A program made the translations under genes and the position numbers. Positions 12,313 to 25,400 of a DNA stretch of 64,000 nucleotides are shown piece by piece. The DNA lies in assembly GCA_003342815.1 (NCBI GenBank), contig PTEX01000234.1, forward strand, positions 121,132 through 185,131, read 5' to 3'. This DNA is from Eudromia elegans (Eukaryota; Chordata; Aves; Tinamiformes; Tinamidae). The notes beneath the pieces were generated by a model. That model searched no databases. It was not told the origin of the DNA and saw nothing but the letters and a program-made list of their open reading frames with translations. Every line of letters starts with the position of its first letter. Positions within the stretch are counted from its first letter, which is position 1.

Positions 12313-15300
12313 GCTATTCTTCTTTCAGCAACAGAACTACTCTATGGAAGCATATTTAGGAAGAGGACTTAGGAAAGTCCCTTCACTTCTGTTGCTCTTC
12401 ATTTTCTTTGTCCTCCTTTTCTAGCTAGATCATTTCATCTTTGTATCAGGGCATGTCATCTCTGGAGATTATTTTATATTGTAATCACACCACCTATTCA
12501 TTTTGCTAGACTAAGTAGTTTAAGATCTTAAATAGTAAGTAAGAAATTAATTCAAAAGCTCTCATTATTTTCATTTCTTCAGTGTTTCCCTGCTGCCACC
12601 CAGATCCCCAGACTTCAGCTGCTCCCATTAAAATATGGATTTCAGCTGTACACAGAATTCCACTTCACCTCATCAATTAGAGATAAATAATTTCCCCAGT
12701 ACAAATCAGTACCTGTCGTCTTGTTCATTTTTTCCAGGAGATTGGATTGCTTCAAGTGCATGGAAGGATCATGTTGGTTTCAGATTCCTTTTCACAGGTG
12801 TCCCAGGACAGAACCCTTTTTGTCAGTCCAGCTCCATTCCGTGTTTCTAGATATCTAAGCTTTCTGGGACTTGCTGAAGGAACTCAGCAAGTGTAGGTAA
12901 TTCAGCGAGTATGGAGAGCCAGGCCGTTTTATTGTCTTCAATCTCAAAAGACTTGTAAATTGACATTTTGAGTTTAAAGAAAGTTTCTTTATTGTTTCTC
13001 CACATCCCTGATCTCAAATCTGATAGATCTTCTCTGTAATGCAAGTTTGAAGTCAGACAATATTAACTATTACACATCATGCTTGCAAGAAATGCACAGA
13101 AAAATGGCAGGATGAATGAGGTACTTAAATGCAAGTAGCTGTTAACTTTGTCTTGGTTGTGTTTCAGCTGAATCAAGGCACTTAGAATATGCTGATTAAG
13201 TTAGTCTGTGCATTGGTGACTTTTTCCCACTTTACATTGAAGCCAACAGTTGGAAAGCAACAAAGAGCAGTTCGCACGGTGGAGGAGTGACTTTCTACAC
13301 CTCAAGGGAAGAAGCTGTCAAACAGGAGCCTATCTCAGTGACCTGCTCCCACTTTCCCAGATGCCTCCCCCTTAGCAAAACTACTCCATTCCTCCCTTCA
13401 CATTTGGTGCATATTACATTTCATGTTGATTTAACTTATTAGTATGATTAGCTTGACTCTTGCTTATATTTTGAGGTAACTCAGGTTTCATGCTCCCACA
13501 GTAAGAAGGTTTTTGCAATTGTTTGTTTGAGAGAAGGAAATAAGCTAAACTTTTCTGAATTGGAACCTCAACGTGTAGTTTTTTGTAGGTCTCATCTGGG
13601 AAGTTCATTTATGCCAAAAATACTGCCAGAGACCATGGAAGGAAAAGCAAGACTGGAAACATTGAGTGGTTAATTTGGATATTTTGTCTTGATATCTGTA
13701 GGCTACAGAAGGTAACACTAATGAAGAGTGGTTTTTAAAAATTAGGTTACTGACTCCTGAAACTTCCTTTTATCAACTGCTAAAGCAGGAAAATCGAAAT
13801 GTTGTAAGATGAATAACCTCTGTCCTGGAGTACTAGAGTATGAATTATTATCATACATCCTAGCAGCCCAACTAGTGAGATATTTTCCTGTGGAAGGTTT
13901 TAGTGCGACTCTAGTTCTTCAAATTACTCCGGATTGTCCATATGGCCATTCACAGGACTAGTTTTTATGTCTAGTTCCTGTAGCTATCGGCACTTAATTT
14001 GTCATTGGAAGTCACTTGTTCATCTCGCTGGCTATTTAACTGATTGGGTCAGGAATACTGGAAAATGTAATGCAAGGAGAAGAAATAATGACAACACAGC
14101 TGTGCAAACAATGCTAAGTTGTTCTTCTTGACCTCCCCTCATACTGATTTGCATCCCCTTCTGCACGGTCAGAAAACGCTGTGAATTGCATAAACTCAGT
14201 GTTCAGAAACACATCTCAGATTAAGTTCTAATGTGGATTATTAGCAGCATAATTTATTAAAGAGAGTTTAAAGAACACACTGCGACTCGCTCTGTGACAG
14301 TCTTTAGGGCATGAGCAGGAGTTTGAGGATCCAAGAGGATTCTAAACTATGATCAGCATGACACATAGTAGTAGGTGTATCTTAAACAGAGGAGCTGCAC
14401 AGGGCTATATTTAGCGTAGCTATCAGATGTCGTAGGATGGAAAATTGCAGAGCACAGTTCCAAAAAGGTCCTATAAAGCCAGACAGGAGGACATCAAAAT
14501 ATAAGTAGATTTTAAGACAGTACCATTGCTGCCAAACTTGGATATCTTGTCAGAAAAAAATGAAGGACAATTTGTGCCAGTTGTAATGCAGGAGGGAGAT
14601 AAGGAAATGCTTTCCTTAAACTACCATAAATGATAAATTCTTTTAGTTTTGTTTCAGTCTTTGTTTGTTTGTTTTCTTTCCTGGCAGTTCTTGGGGGCCC
14701 AGTCTTAATACCTCCCTATCTACAACTGCATCATATAATTCCTTACCTATTTTAAGCCTGGGCCATGCAAACTGAGCTGGTACATTACTGCCACATAGAG
14801 TTCAGTGCCAGCTACTGTACTATTTTTTCTTAGTAATCATATAATTTTTGGCAATCGAAAGATCCTTGCACGGGATCACTTTTTCTAATCAAATATTTGG
14901 ATTTAGTTCGTTAATTCACTTGCATACAAATTCTAATGAATAAAACCTGTGGAGTCATGTGCATGTAAAGACCAAAATAGAAACTCCAGTAGCAGGTATG
15001 TATGATGACTGTCATAGTTATATCAAATATAGAATACGTATGCATGTATAAATGCAAAGACACAGAATTCTTGCAACTGTGCTGACTTGCTCCCTACTAA
15101 AGAAGCATATGCTGAAGCCTGTAATGAGAGAACTAACTATGCTGCAAAGCATGACATGTGGCTCCATGGTCTTAATTTTAGTAGTATCTAATCTCTCTGT
15201 GGCAGTAATGGGCCAGCTCAGTTTGCACAGTCAGGTGTAACTTCTTGTTCAAGGCAGCCAAGATTACATGAAAATAGAAACAAATTGAAGATACTCCTTC

Positions 15301-16744
15301 GAAATTCCTTCCCAGCTCGTTTAAAGCTGTATGTGGAAATGCTTACATGGATTAAGAAAAATATCATTTTGTTAACTTAAAATGGCATTCTTTGGACTTT
15401 CTGGAAAGTGTGATTCTGAGCTACATTGGATTCAGTTTTTGAATTTCCTGACCTATCTTCATTATGCAGAAATAATTTTTTCTTTTTTTCTTTTTTTTCT
15501 TGTGAAGTCACAGCCTTACAATTGAGTGACTGCATAATTTTAATTCTGAATAGAAGTTTCAATACTTTGGTCTTGTTCATGCAACAGCTGAACAATATTT
15601 AATTCTAGTCCGTCAATAATTGAACCAAACCAAGGCCAGATGTCGGTGACTGACAGAGAAATGTTAAATTACAATGTCTATAGTCTCATATTTGTGCACA
15701 TCATCTAGTGAAGTCAGAGACTATTTGCTGCAATTTGCAGGCCATAATCCATATGGTTATTTGAAGGTTACACTATGGAGTATCTTAACTCCAGTTTGCA
15801 TGTTACATTTTCAATTGTTCATATTACTAAAAGGACCTACAGGACGATAACTGTTTTTATTTGATTTTGTTGTCTATCTGGACCCACTCTAAAAATCATA
15901 CATCTCAAAAGATGATAATGCAATGTCTCTGTTTCCTGTCAAAAATCTTTTACCCCACTCCCTAGCTGAAATGTCTGATTATTTTGTTTCACTGTTTTAA
16001 GTACTGTGATTATAAATATCTGTAAGCTTGCCTTTTATACTCAAAGGATTTTGTTGATGAAACGTTTTCACTTTTTTGTTACTTAATTTCTGGCCCTCTC
16101 CTCTGACAACCTTCCTTAGCTCTTAGCAGTTCCATTTCTTTGCCCGGGCCGTCCAGCAGAAGTTGTTCTCTCCTAGGTCTGTCTCCTAGAAAGGGCGACT
16201 TTTGCTGCCTCTCGCACGAACCTCACGGGAATCTGCACACCATGATCTTTTCAACCATCAACCTCTACAAGCGGTGGGATCCAAAGGAGCTGCCCTGCTG
16301 TCAAAGTGTAGCAGAAATGAAAATCATCGCTTTCCCCGCCACCTCCAACCTTTCATTACACACCATATTAAACAATTAATTATCAATTAACTAGAATTAC
16401 ACTGCAGATAGTTGAGATTTTTTGCTGTCAGAAGTTCTGTGTCCGAGCCTTAATGCTCAGATGTAAGATAGTCCATTCAATGAAAACCTCAATGCTTGTG
16501 AAATTATTAGACATACAAAGTGACCCTTGTACATAATAGGTAGTAGGATTCAGTACCTATGTCAATTTGCATTGTAATTTCTTAAAAATAGGATCCATAG
16601 GAGTCCATTGGACTTTGGTGGGAATGGAGTTAGAATTCTGCTCAAAATCCTACCAAAACCTCCTGTAACTCTTTAGCTTGTCTTTGCTTCATGATGCTCC
16701 ATTTTTCATTCGGTAATAGTTCAAATTACAGATACTGAATTAGC

Positions 16745-16759
16745 TTTTTTTTTTTTTTT
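16745..16759. repeat. Poly(T) tract
   Basis: Fifteen consecutive T residues in non-coding DNA, with no recognisable element attached. Confidence 0.85.
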
Positions 16760-19719
16760 CTTTAATTACAAGTGCTTACTATTCCCTTGCATCTTCCAAC
16801 CTGTATCTGATGAGCAGAAATACATTGCAATTATAGTAGCAGATGCTATTTGCTTTTGTTATAAGTAGGCATTCCCTTCTGCTCTATTCCTATCCCTCTA
16901 CATATCCAATTTCCAAGTGAGATCTGCTGAAGAGTTATTTTGAGGGGAGATGTCTTCTGCTTTACTGTGCCTTTTCTGACAAGAGATCCAAATGGATTTT
17001 GAATATAAGATTTCTTTTAAAAAATACCAGGAGTTGTTTTTCAGAATATTTGGAAGCAAGTCCACTCTTATATAACAGTTTAACTTTAGCTTGATTCTTA
17101 CATGATTTGGATAGGTTAAGCTATTACTAACAGTATTATCTAATATAACACTAGATTGCTTTAAAAATATACATTATCTTCCCTCTCATATAGAAGATTA
17201 AGATGGTAAGTCATTCCTATTAGTAACTTTCATCTGGTAACATGACAGCACTACCACAGTCGTCTTGCCTTTTCCCTAAAGATCTTGTAAAAAAGTCTTG
17301 AAATGAATTCTTTTGTTTGTGATCCTGCAGTTGGAAATGAGAGTATAATCTGACATGGATGGTAAGTAAATTGTTTCTTAGGCTGCACCTACTCAGACTG
17401 CGGAGTTTCAAATGATAAACCTCAAACAACTTTAAAAAGCCAAGAATGCAATAACTGTAGAGTTGAACTCAGGATTAGAAATGATAAGTTGTAAATGCAA
17501 CTTATAGTCAGAGGCAACACTAAGTAAATATTTATCCTGTATTTTTTAATATTTTGTACAGAGATAAGCTTATGATTTTACAAACATGCATTGCAAATAA
17601 ATATATCATTTGCTGTAAAGCAGAAAGGAAGCACAATATTAATAAAATATGCAGATAATACCAGAAGCAGAGGAAACTGTAAATGTTAGAATAGTCTGAG
17701 AAATAACTAGTGAAGTAAGATGCCTGAGCAAGGAATGAACAAATTAATTTGCCTGCAGCCATTGGTACTTTTATGCCATCCTTCTCCTATGGAAGGATAT
17801 TTAGAAACTGAAAAATGAAAAAGGATGGCAATAACGTCATCTTTCCAATGAATATCGGAGCTAATACCATAGCTTAGATAGAAGTTTATTTAGTATTTTG
17901 CAATGAAATGTATATGATGTGAGCTTGGGTTGTGTAGAGGATGATGATGAAAGCTGCTGATCTAACTGATTTTCATCACTCATTAACTGTATTAGGATGA
18001 GGTGGACAGAGTAGAGGGATGCAGAGAATATGTGCAGAACAAAGATTAAGGGCTTAATTAGCAGAGCACATTAGTAGAGCAATGAATGGGCAATTAGTTG
18101 CTTCAATGCCTGAAAAAAAAGGTGGTCTCTGGCGCAGCAATAACTAAAGTGCAGAGAGTTCAAGGGAAAAAACGACAAATATTTGAGGTGTGCAACCACT
18201 GGTGAGTGAAAGGAGTAATTAGTGGCATAATAGAGACGAACAGGTTGCAGTCAAGAGAGGAAGCCTCTAACTGTGCTCGTGGTGACCTCTTCTAGACTGC
18301 CAGCGATGGAGGCAGTGGAGTCACTTCTGAGGATACATCATTTGCCAATGCATAATAGGGATCAGTGTTGCTTTGGCACTAGTTTTAATGAGATGAATCA
18401 GAGTGATTTTTTTTTTCCATTTCTGGCATCTGTGATGTCACTCCTGTGAAAATATTATATTATAGAAAAGTAGAGAGAAAAAAATCCCTACTCTGATGTA
18501 TTCCCTCAGCAGAGATGGAAAGTCACTCTCCTGAGCAATCTGAGCCTGGAGAGTAAAACCTTCTGCTGTGCATCACAGGCCACGACAGGGCGTGATGTGG
18601 GCTGAGACGGTAATTAGGTTTCATAGCACGTATATCTGTTGTCTCCCTGCAATCTACTGCCAGAATGTACTATTTTAAGAGGTGAGCATATGTCTATTGA
18701 GGATTGATCTGAGCTTGCCAGCTAGGGTCTTGCACACCACCCAACAGCTGTCCGAAACAGAGAATTCCTCTTCAGTTCTGTACCAAGTTTCCCGCAGGCA
18801 GCCCCTGCCCCCATGTGGAGCCCTGTTTATGGGGCTGTCTGCTTGGAGCTCGCTGAGGGATGTTAGCAGGCGCTAGGTTGTTCCCCATTGCTGGTTGTCA
18901 TTGTGTGCACAGTGGGGTGGTCCATCTTGAAGGTGGTCTGTTGATGAGATGATATGTCTGTTACCAGGTTGCTCACAAATACCAGACAGAAATGATTTCT
19001 AGGTTGTTTTTTTTTTTTAATTCTTGCTTTGAATTAATTTCCCAAACAGATTTTTGGAGAGTGTCATTCTCCAGACCCGTGTACTGCTCCTGCTTGGCTC
19101 CGTCTACATCTTCCTTTCCCAATGACTCCACAAGTCTTGCCCTTCCAGAGCCGGGCGTCCTTCAGAGCAATAGCAAAGCAGCAAAGCAGAGGGAGGAGAG
19201 AGCAGCTCCTGTGGTGCAGCCAGGACACCCAGCTTGTCCACCAGTCAGCCCGGACTACAGCCCCGTTGTCTTCCCCCTCTCACGTTCTGTCAGATGTAGT
19301 GCAGAAATGTACTCCTAAGAGAGTTCACAAGGGTAATGATCTCAACTTGGGGGACTGTCAGACTCCAGCAATTTGGGCTTATGAAGTTCCAGTCCTCCTT
19401 TGTAATTCAATTTTATGTCCAGAGAACAGCCGTCTTTCCAGGTCCTGACCCCCAAAGTGACAAACTGACTGTTTCACACACTTTGTTACCTCTATGATGC
19501 TCCAAAGATGCTTTCTGCTAGAGAGCAGTAAAAAGGTGTACAAGGGACCAGGCATCCCTGTTGGAACTGATTGCAGCATGTGAAGTCTTGTGAGAAAACG
19601 TGAGCCCTAGGCAAAGTCTTAGATGATGTAAACTGGTGTGATTTTAGTGATGTTTGCCTGATTGAAGCAAGGCTGAAAATCTAGCCCTCTCCCTTTGCAT
19701 TTTTTCTTTTTTTTTATAG

Positions 19720-19765
19720 ATCAACATCAGATCTTTCAGATAGACTTCTAAACCATCTTGAAAAG
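19720..19765 (+). other. Candidate small exon (46 bp)
   Basis: A near-continuous T tract ending in TATAG precedes the segment, and the donor AAAAG|GTAATA follows it. Two frames contain stops. The third (one base plus 15 codons) is open, encodes an amphipathic Ser/Asp/Leu-rich stretch, and ends on a codon boundary. That is the phase required by the open frame of 22392-22467. The donor is only moderate. No homologue is recognised. Confidence 0.3.
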
Positions 19766-22391
19766 GTAATAAAAAGTGTGTAAGTTTCTCCCCAGTTGTT
19801 TCCTTTAGATTTCTCTTTGTAATATCTATGCTTTGGGTGTCACATTCTGTTTAAAGGAATCCTATTATTTTCACAAAATTAATAGGATCTTCCTAAACAA
19901 ATGAAAGGGCATGGGTAACCATGGAAATTAAGTCATTTTCTTCCTGATACTGCTTTTTTAAAACAGTTCTATATAAAACCCAACTAGAGGTAATGCTAAA
20001 TAGACTATCACTTAGAATCACTTTGAGTTAGAAAATGGCAAACCACTTTTTTTCCCATGGACAAAAACAGGATTATTGGATTTTTCTTCTCCTTAATAAA
20101 TAGGATATGAACACTGGCAAATTTTCTTGTTAATCTAAACTGCTGACATGTTGAAATAATTTCCGAAATAATTTCCTAGTAAATAACTAGTTGAAGAATA
20201 GTATCAAATAGTATTAAGTATTGAAGTATCAATAGTAGGAAGAATATTACCAATAGTAAAAGTCCTGAAGCTTTGTGTTATAAAATATGTTGTGTGTTTT
20301 TATTTTATCAAAACCATGGATTTTGCATTTCTGACCTTGAAGCAACGAGTACATTGCTTACATCATTCAGGAGAATATCCTAGTTCTAGATCTGGTATTA
20401 ATGACTGGAAAGTTGTTGTTATTATACAGTAGCTATGTTCATAATTGCCACCTGATTTATGAGCTAAAGGTGCTAGAACCTGAGCCTGAACAGGGCTGAT
20501 GTAGCAGGAGGATGTGCCTGCTTGCAGGAATATACCCTATAGATATATAAAGAATAGATGGCATTGATTGTTGAATAACACTGGAAGACTGCACTAAAAC
20601 TGAGGTTTGCTGAAAACCAGATAAGGATCCTACCTGTTTAGCTGGCATGAGTGAATAGCTAATAACCAGGTGTAGGTTAAGGGCGGAGAAGCTCCTGGCA
20701 GAGGCAGTTATGTCTAGATCTGGGCTCTGCATGGGGTGAGCAGCAGGCTGCCCTTTTGAGCATAAATGAAGCAGTCTGTGGAAAAGAAAAAATGATGCCA
20801 GTTCTGATGGCTGGTCCAGGAACTACCTCCTGCATACATCTGGATTCAGTAGAGATCACGTGTCTGCACTGAGACCCTGGTGACTGACTTCACATTCCCA
20901 TGCTCAGCAGGTGCCAGATACAGATACTGCTCTGATACAATGGAAATCACTCTAAGTAATGGATAAAAGATAACACTAAAAAAACTATATCTGACCACTT
21001 TACATTTAGGGATTTGGAAATCCAGACTAAATCTGGAGGTGGCTGCTCTTTGAATTCAGCTTATTTCAGCCGTGGGCCCAAATCCAGGTTCTTAAAGTCT
21101 TGCTAGAAAGATGACGAAGGCTTCATCAGGAGTGCTTTCCTTTGGTTTTATACTGTCTGACTCTGGTGCAGTAGCACAGTAGTAAATCAGGTCAGAAGGC
21201 TCATACACACAGCTCATGTCTTTGAAAAAGCTCACTGTGTTGTCATGTGCAAAACAGGAAATGTGTAATGGTATGAACCCGAGGAGCAAGTCCAGGGCAA
21301 ACTCTTCTGACCTCTTGGAAAATACATCCATTTGAACCTCACAGAGAAGTGAAAACATACGTGCTAACCACAGAGGTTAAGAAATATTCTTGCTTGCGTT
21401 GTATTGCTTTAACATAAAAAGCTTTTACATGAAAAGCAGAGTAACTAATCATACAGCCTGCAAGCCAATGCTGCCGTGGAATGCTGGCTTTTTTCTTCTT
21501 CTTAGAAGCAGTGTCTTAGGTTGTTTTCATTTTGTGAGTGAAGTGGTATTTTGCAGTGAAACAACATTCTCATTTCTCTTCTAGCTGTGTGCACTGGCAG
21601 ATACTGTTGTTGTCCCCAAAGAGTCTGAAAAAATGTAAATACTTAAGAGGTGGAGCCATGATTAACTTGAGCAAGTGAAGGTTAGATCATCACTTAAAAC
21701 CGAGTAGAGATTGTGAGAGAGAACAGAGATTTCCTTCCAGAATTGACCTCTTCTGGACCAGCCTAGTTCCCATTTGGAGGCAAACAAATCAATGCCATTT
21801 TGCATCTGTCACGATAGCTATAAGGTGTTCTCAAAAACAAACAACATCTCACTCTCATCCTGCACAGGTGCAGCAGGAGGGTACAAAGTCTGTTCCTAGT
21901 GATATCTCAGGCAACATGCCTAATGGTACACAGGAAAGGTTTTTTCCTTGATTAAATTAGAAATAGGGAAGGAATACTCCAAAAGCCAAGTTATAGTGTT
22001 CATATAAGCTAACAGCTTTTTTTTTTCCTCAATTGTTTTGAAAATATTTGGCAATATATTTAAGTAAGAAACCACTTAAACTTTGGAAATTTTGTATCGT
22101 CCAACTATCAAGCCTACTATGTAGAAATCTGCTAAAAATTCACAGACAGAGTGATATCCATTTCTTTCCTTAAAATTTTGGGTTTTGCTATAGAGTGTGT
22201 CTTCACCTACTGGTAGAACAATATTACTTTAGGAGCCTTTTCAGTTAAACACAATACTGAAGTTATTTAGTGGAACGTAAATGTTTAGCTCTGCAATTTG
22301 GTCTGTAAACATTTAAAAGGTTGGAATGTTTATTCAAGATGGTCAGTCTTCCAAAGCTTACAAAACTGTTCTCTGTTTGTGGTCTTTACAG
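19766..22391. other. Non-coding DNA, probably intron
   Basis: No gene, repeat or RNA is recognised. Short open frames on the minus strand (for example 20457-20732 and 21092-21358) lack any family resemblance. Confidence 0.5.
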
Positions 22392-22467
22392 GGATTAGAA
22401 AGTGAAGACATTTACTTATTTGAAAAGGAAGAAGAAGGCGAAAGGCTCTTCTTTAGCTCCCAACAAG
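22392..22467 (+). other. Candidate purine-rich exon (76 bp)
   Basis: The acceptor TTTGTGGTCTTTACAG precedes the segment and the consensus donor CAAG|GTGAGG follows. The core is a GAA-rich run (GAAAAGGAAGAAGAAGGCGA), a classic exonic enhancer composition. Two frames stop within the first few codons. The third is open for 25 codons plus one base and encodes a strongly acidic Glu-rich peptide. It joins in phase upstream to 19720-19765 and downstream to 27694-27764. This is the best-looking of the orphan exon candidates. The host gene is unknown. Confidence 0.42.
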
Positions 22468-25400
22468 GTGAGGTTTAGGTCTATTTCACTTTGCAGTTCC
22501 CTTGGACCGAGTTGGCCTTGAGAACAGAAGTGGTTGGGATTAGGATTGTTCCTGGAATCTCAGCATAAACCCAGGTCCCACTGAAAGGAGGGAAGTTACT
22601 ATTGCTTTTGTACACGTCAGGCTGCAAACAGTTTGGGAGCTGTTTCATGAGCAGATAAGTTATATCTGCTGTGAAAACAGCAGTCCCTGTAAGAAGGGGA
22701 CCTGTTGTGACCCGGATGTGACTGTAACCTTCTGTGTTGTCCTCCTCTATTACGCTACTGCTAGCGAGTTACTACACATGTGAGTAAGTAAACGTGATTG
22801 TTCTTAATTTTGTGTTTGGTTTCTGGATGTTTCAACAGAATTTTGCTACAGCTGACATGTGTTTGTAACGGGTTTATTTTGGTGTAGTAAGTAGAAACAT
22901 TATTCTGCTTATTTTTTGTCTTCAGTGCATTAAGATGCTGTGCCCAAGTATGGACATGTAACGTGATTCACAGCATCATCAGATGAGCTGTCGAAATCCT
23001 CTAGTCAGTCCAGAGGTGAACTGGCAGCAGAAGGAAGAACAAATTCAGAGAGTAGCTCCAAAATAGCAAATTAACATTTTCACAGTTCAAACAAAGGCTT
23101 GGTTCATGTTGTGACAGAAGGACAGGGTCTTATTGTAGGAAATATGGTTCAGTTGTGATTAAAAGTTACACAGTATTTTAATGAAATGATCATGTAGTTG
23201 GTTTCTCAAACCACAGAAGGGGTTAACTGCATAGCTGCTGTTTGACAAGTTCTAAATATGACATCAGGAACAAACTCGAATGGATTTTATTGAAGTGTAG
23301 TTTGTCCAAGAGAGGAACTTGTAGTTATTTAAAATAATTCTTTTAAATATATTTAAATTATTCTCAGATATTTCATCACTCTGCCCATAGTTAACGGCTG
23401 CAATGACATAAATGGACACTTGAATTCTCCAGTGCATTTCTAGTGAGTGGATGGCTGACATTACCCCATGCTACTAAACACTCTGAGGTGACTTTATGTT
23501 GCAAAATATTTTCATTTTTGCTCTTAATGCAGTGATACTTGCACAGGAAGGACACAATCATATTAAAACTCTGAAAATTTACCTTTATAAAGTTCAGTAG
23601 CTAGTAAAAGGACTCCCTCTATCGGCAAATCCATGTGTGAATACAAGATAAAAGGAGAAATGCTGTGTGCGTGGATCTTCCTGGGCTGCTAAGATCTTGT
23701 GAAATCCCAGAAATTTGACTGATTTTTTTTTTTTTTGGGGGGGGGGGGGGGGGGAGCAGGGGATGGGGGGGCAGGGGAACAAAAACATAATCTGCAACTG
23801 AACTGTAAACTTTGACATCCCTGTAACGCTGGTCTATTTACGTCTAAGTGATAAATTCAGTGAGCAGTTCTGCTCCTCACTTGCCACCAGGCGACTCCCA
23901 CTCTCTGCACTATAAAAGCCGGGAACTAAGCGGTTACTGATGACATTTTGTTGTCACTTAGGCAATGTTCGTGAGAAAGATGCTCTCCAGCTTCAGATCT
24001 GAATTTGTCTTTTCTACTTCTAAACCACTACTGCCTCTTTACGCAAGGCTGAGAACATAATGAAAATATGATTTTATTTCAATTCTGATGAAATATTTGG
24101 TAAGAAAGCTCTCTGAGGATGTGGTCCCTAATCCGGAGCCAGGGTGCTCGCTGCAGAGCCCTGTGAAAGGCAGCCTTTCCAAGCTCCCTTTTCTCTGCCA
24201 TGGCAGAATGTTTTGAGCAATCTTGGGTGAAAGATGCTTTGAATTAAGTGGTTTTCCCTAAATGTGGAAAGTCTCCCGAGTGAGTCACCACTGAGTCATG
24301 GGAAGATTATGCTCCTCCTGCGTATGAGACATGGTTTATACTCCAAGTGTGATGTCCCAGGAAGTGCTTTGCCACAGCTGGAGCTAAAGGATCTCCTCAA
24401 AACTTGCTGCATATAGACAACCCCGCAGGTGCCAGGGTCAGTGATCAGGAGGTCTGACAAGTTACACAGTGATTATTTAAACTACATTTCGAACTGTGTA
24501 TTTATTTTGGTATTCTTGAGAATTTTTCAAGCCTTTCAATTTTGCCTAGTAATTACAGAGAAGAATTGCATGTATAGGAAATCTGTCCTCATGTAATCTT
24601 TGTGTAAAATCTGAAGTGCAGACAGGCTAAAGTCACACCTAGACCTATAGCGAGCCAAAGTTTCCCAATCTTCTTGTTCATTGAACAGACATATATCTAT
24701 ATCTCTGTAATTGTTTTGGCATACTTAAAATACTGACAAGCTGTTCCCCACAGGATATATCCTCTTCCCACAGAACCACCACATAGATAAGAAGAGGGCA
24801 TACAGTAATTGAGGAAGTAGAAGTAGTATTGCTCAAAGTGATGTTTACTTATGTAGGATTTAAAGGTGAAGTGAGGAGAGATGAAGGCATTCAAGTGTGT
24901 TCAGCTCAATGAAAGGCAGAGTAAAGGTGAACTCCAAATCCAATCTTCATTCAGAGGTCACCCAACTGACTTGCCCCCAAAAGAGCTAACAAATATGCAT
25001 GCATCTTCCCACAGCAGGAGCTCAAACCCAGCAGTTGCAGGCAGGGTGTACCAGCCAAGGCTGGCTCAGCTGATTTTTGAGAGCTCCTTTTCCACTGCCA
25101 GACTCTATTACCTGGAGCCATTTGGAATGAGGTATTAAGTGGAGTTCAGAATTCAGTTTATTAAAAGCCACAAACCCAAGCAGATCTAAGCAAACTGCAT
25201 ACGAAGCAGCCAGAGAGCAAGTTAGCTGGCAGCCACAGCTGAGTAAAATCAGCTTTTTAAAAAAAATTTTAAAAACCCACACAAACTGCAAGGGAATTCT
25301 GTGAGTGGTATGTTGCAAGGTGTCAGCCCAGCCAAACAGGTAAGGTTATGTCCTGGGGCAGTAAAGCAGCCATACAACTGTCTAATGAGATTTTTGCATA

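Larger units (their letters stand above)
10986..19719. other. AT-rich non-coding DNA, probably intron
   Basis: This stretch holds one CR1 fragment (12187-12312), a poly(T) run (16745-16759) and otherwise nothing I can support. Open frames are short and unrelated to known families. Confidence 0.5.

Noticed and set aside
17340..17361. Short exon-like segment ending at GATG|GTAAGTAAATTG
   Set aside because: The donor is good but the implied exon is about 30 bases, has stops, and does not link to the other candidates.
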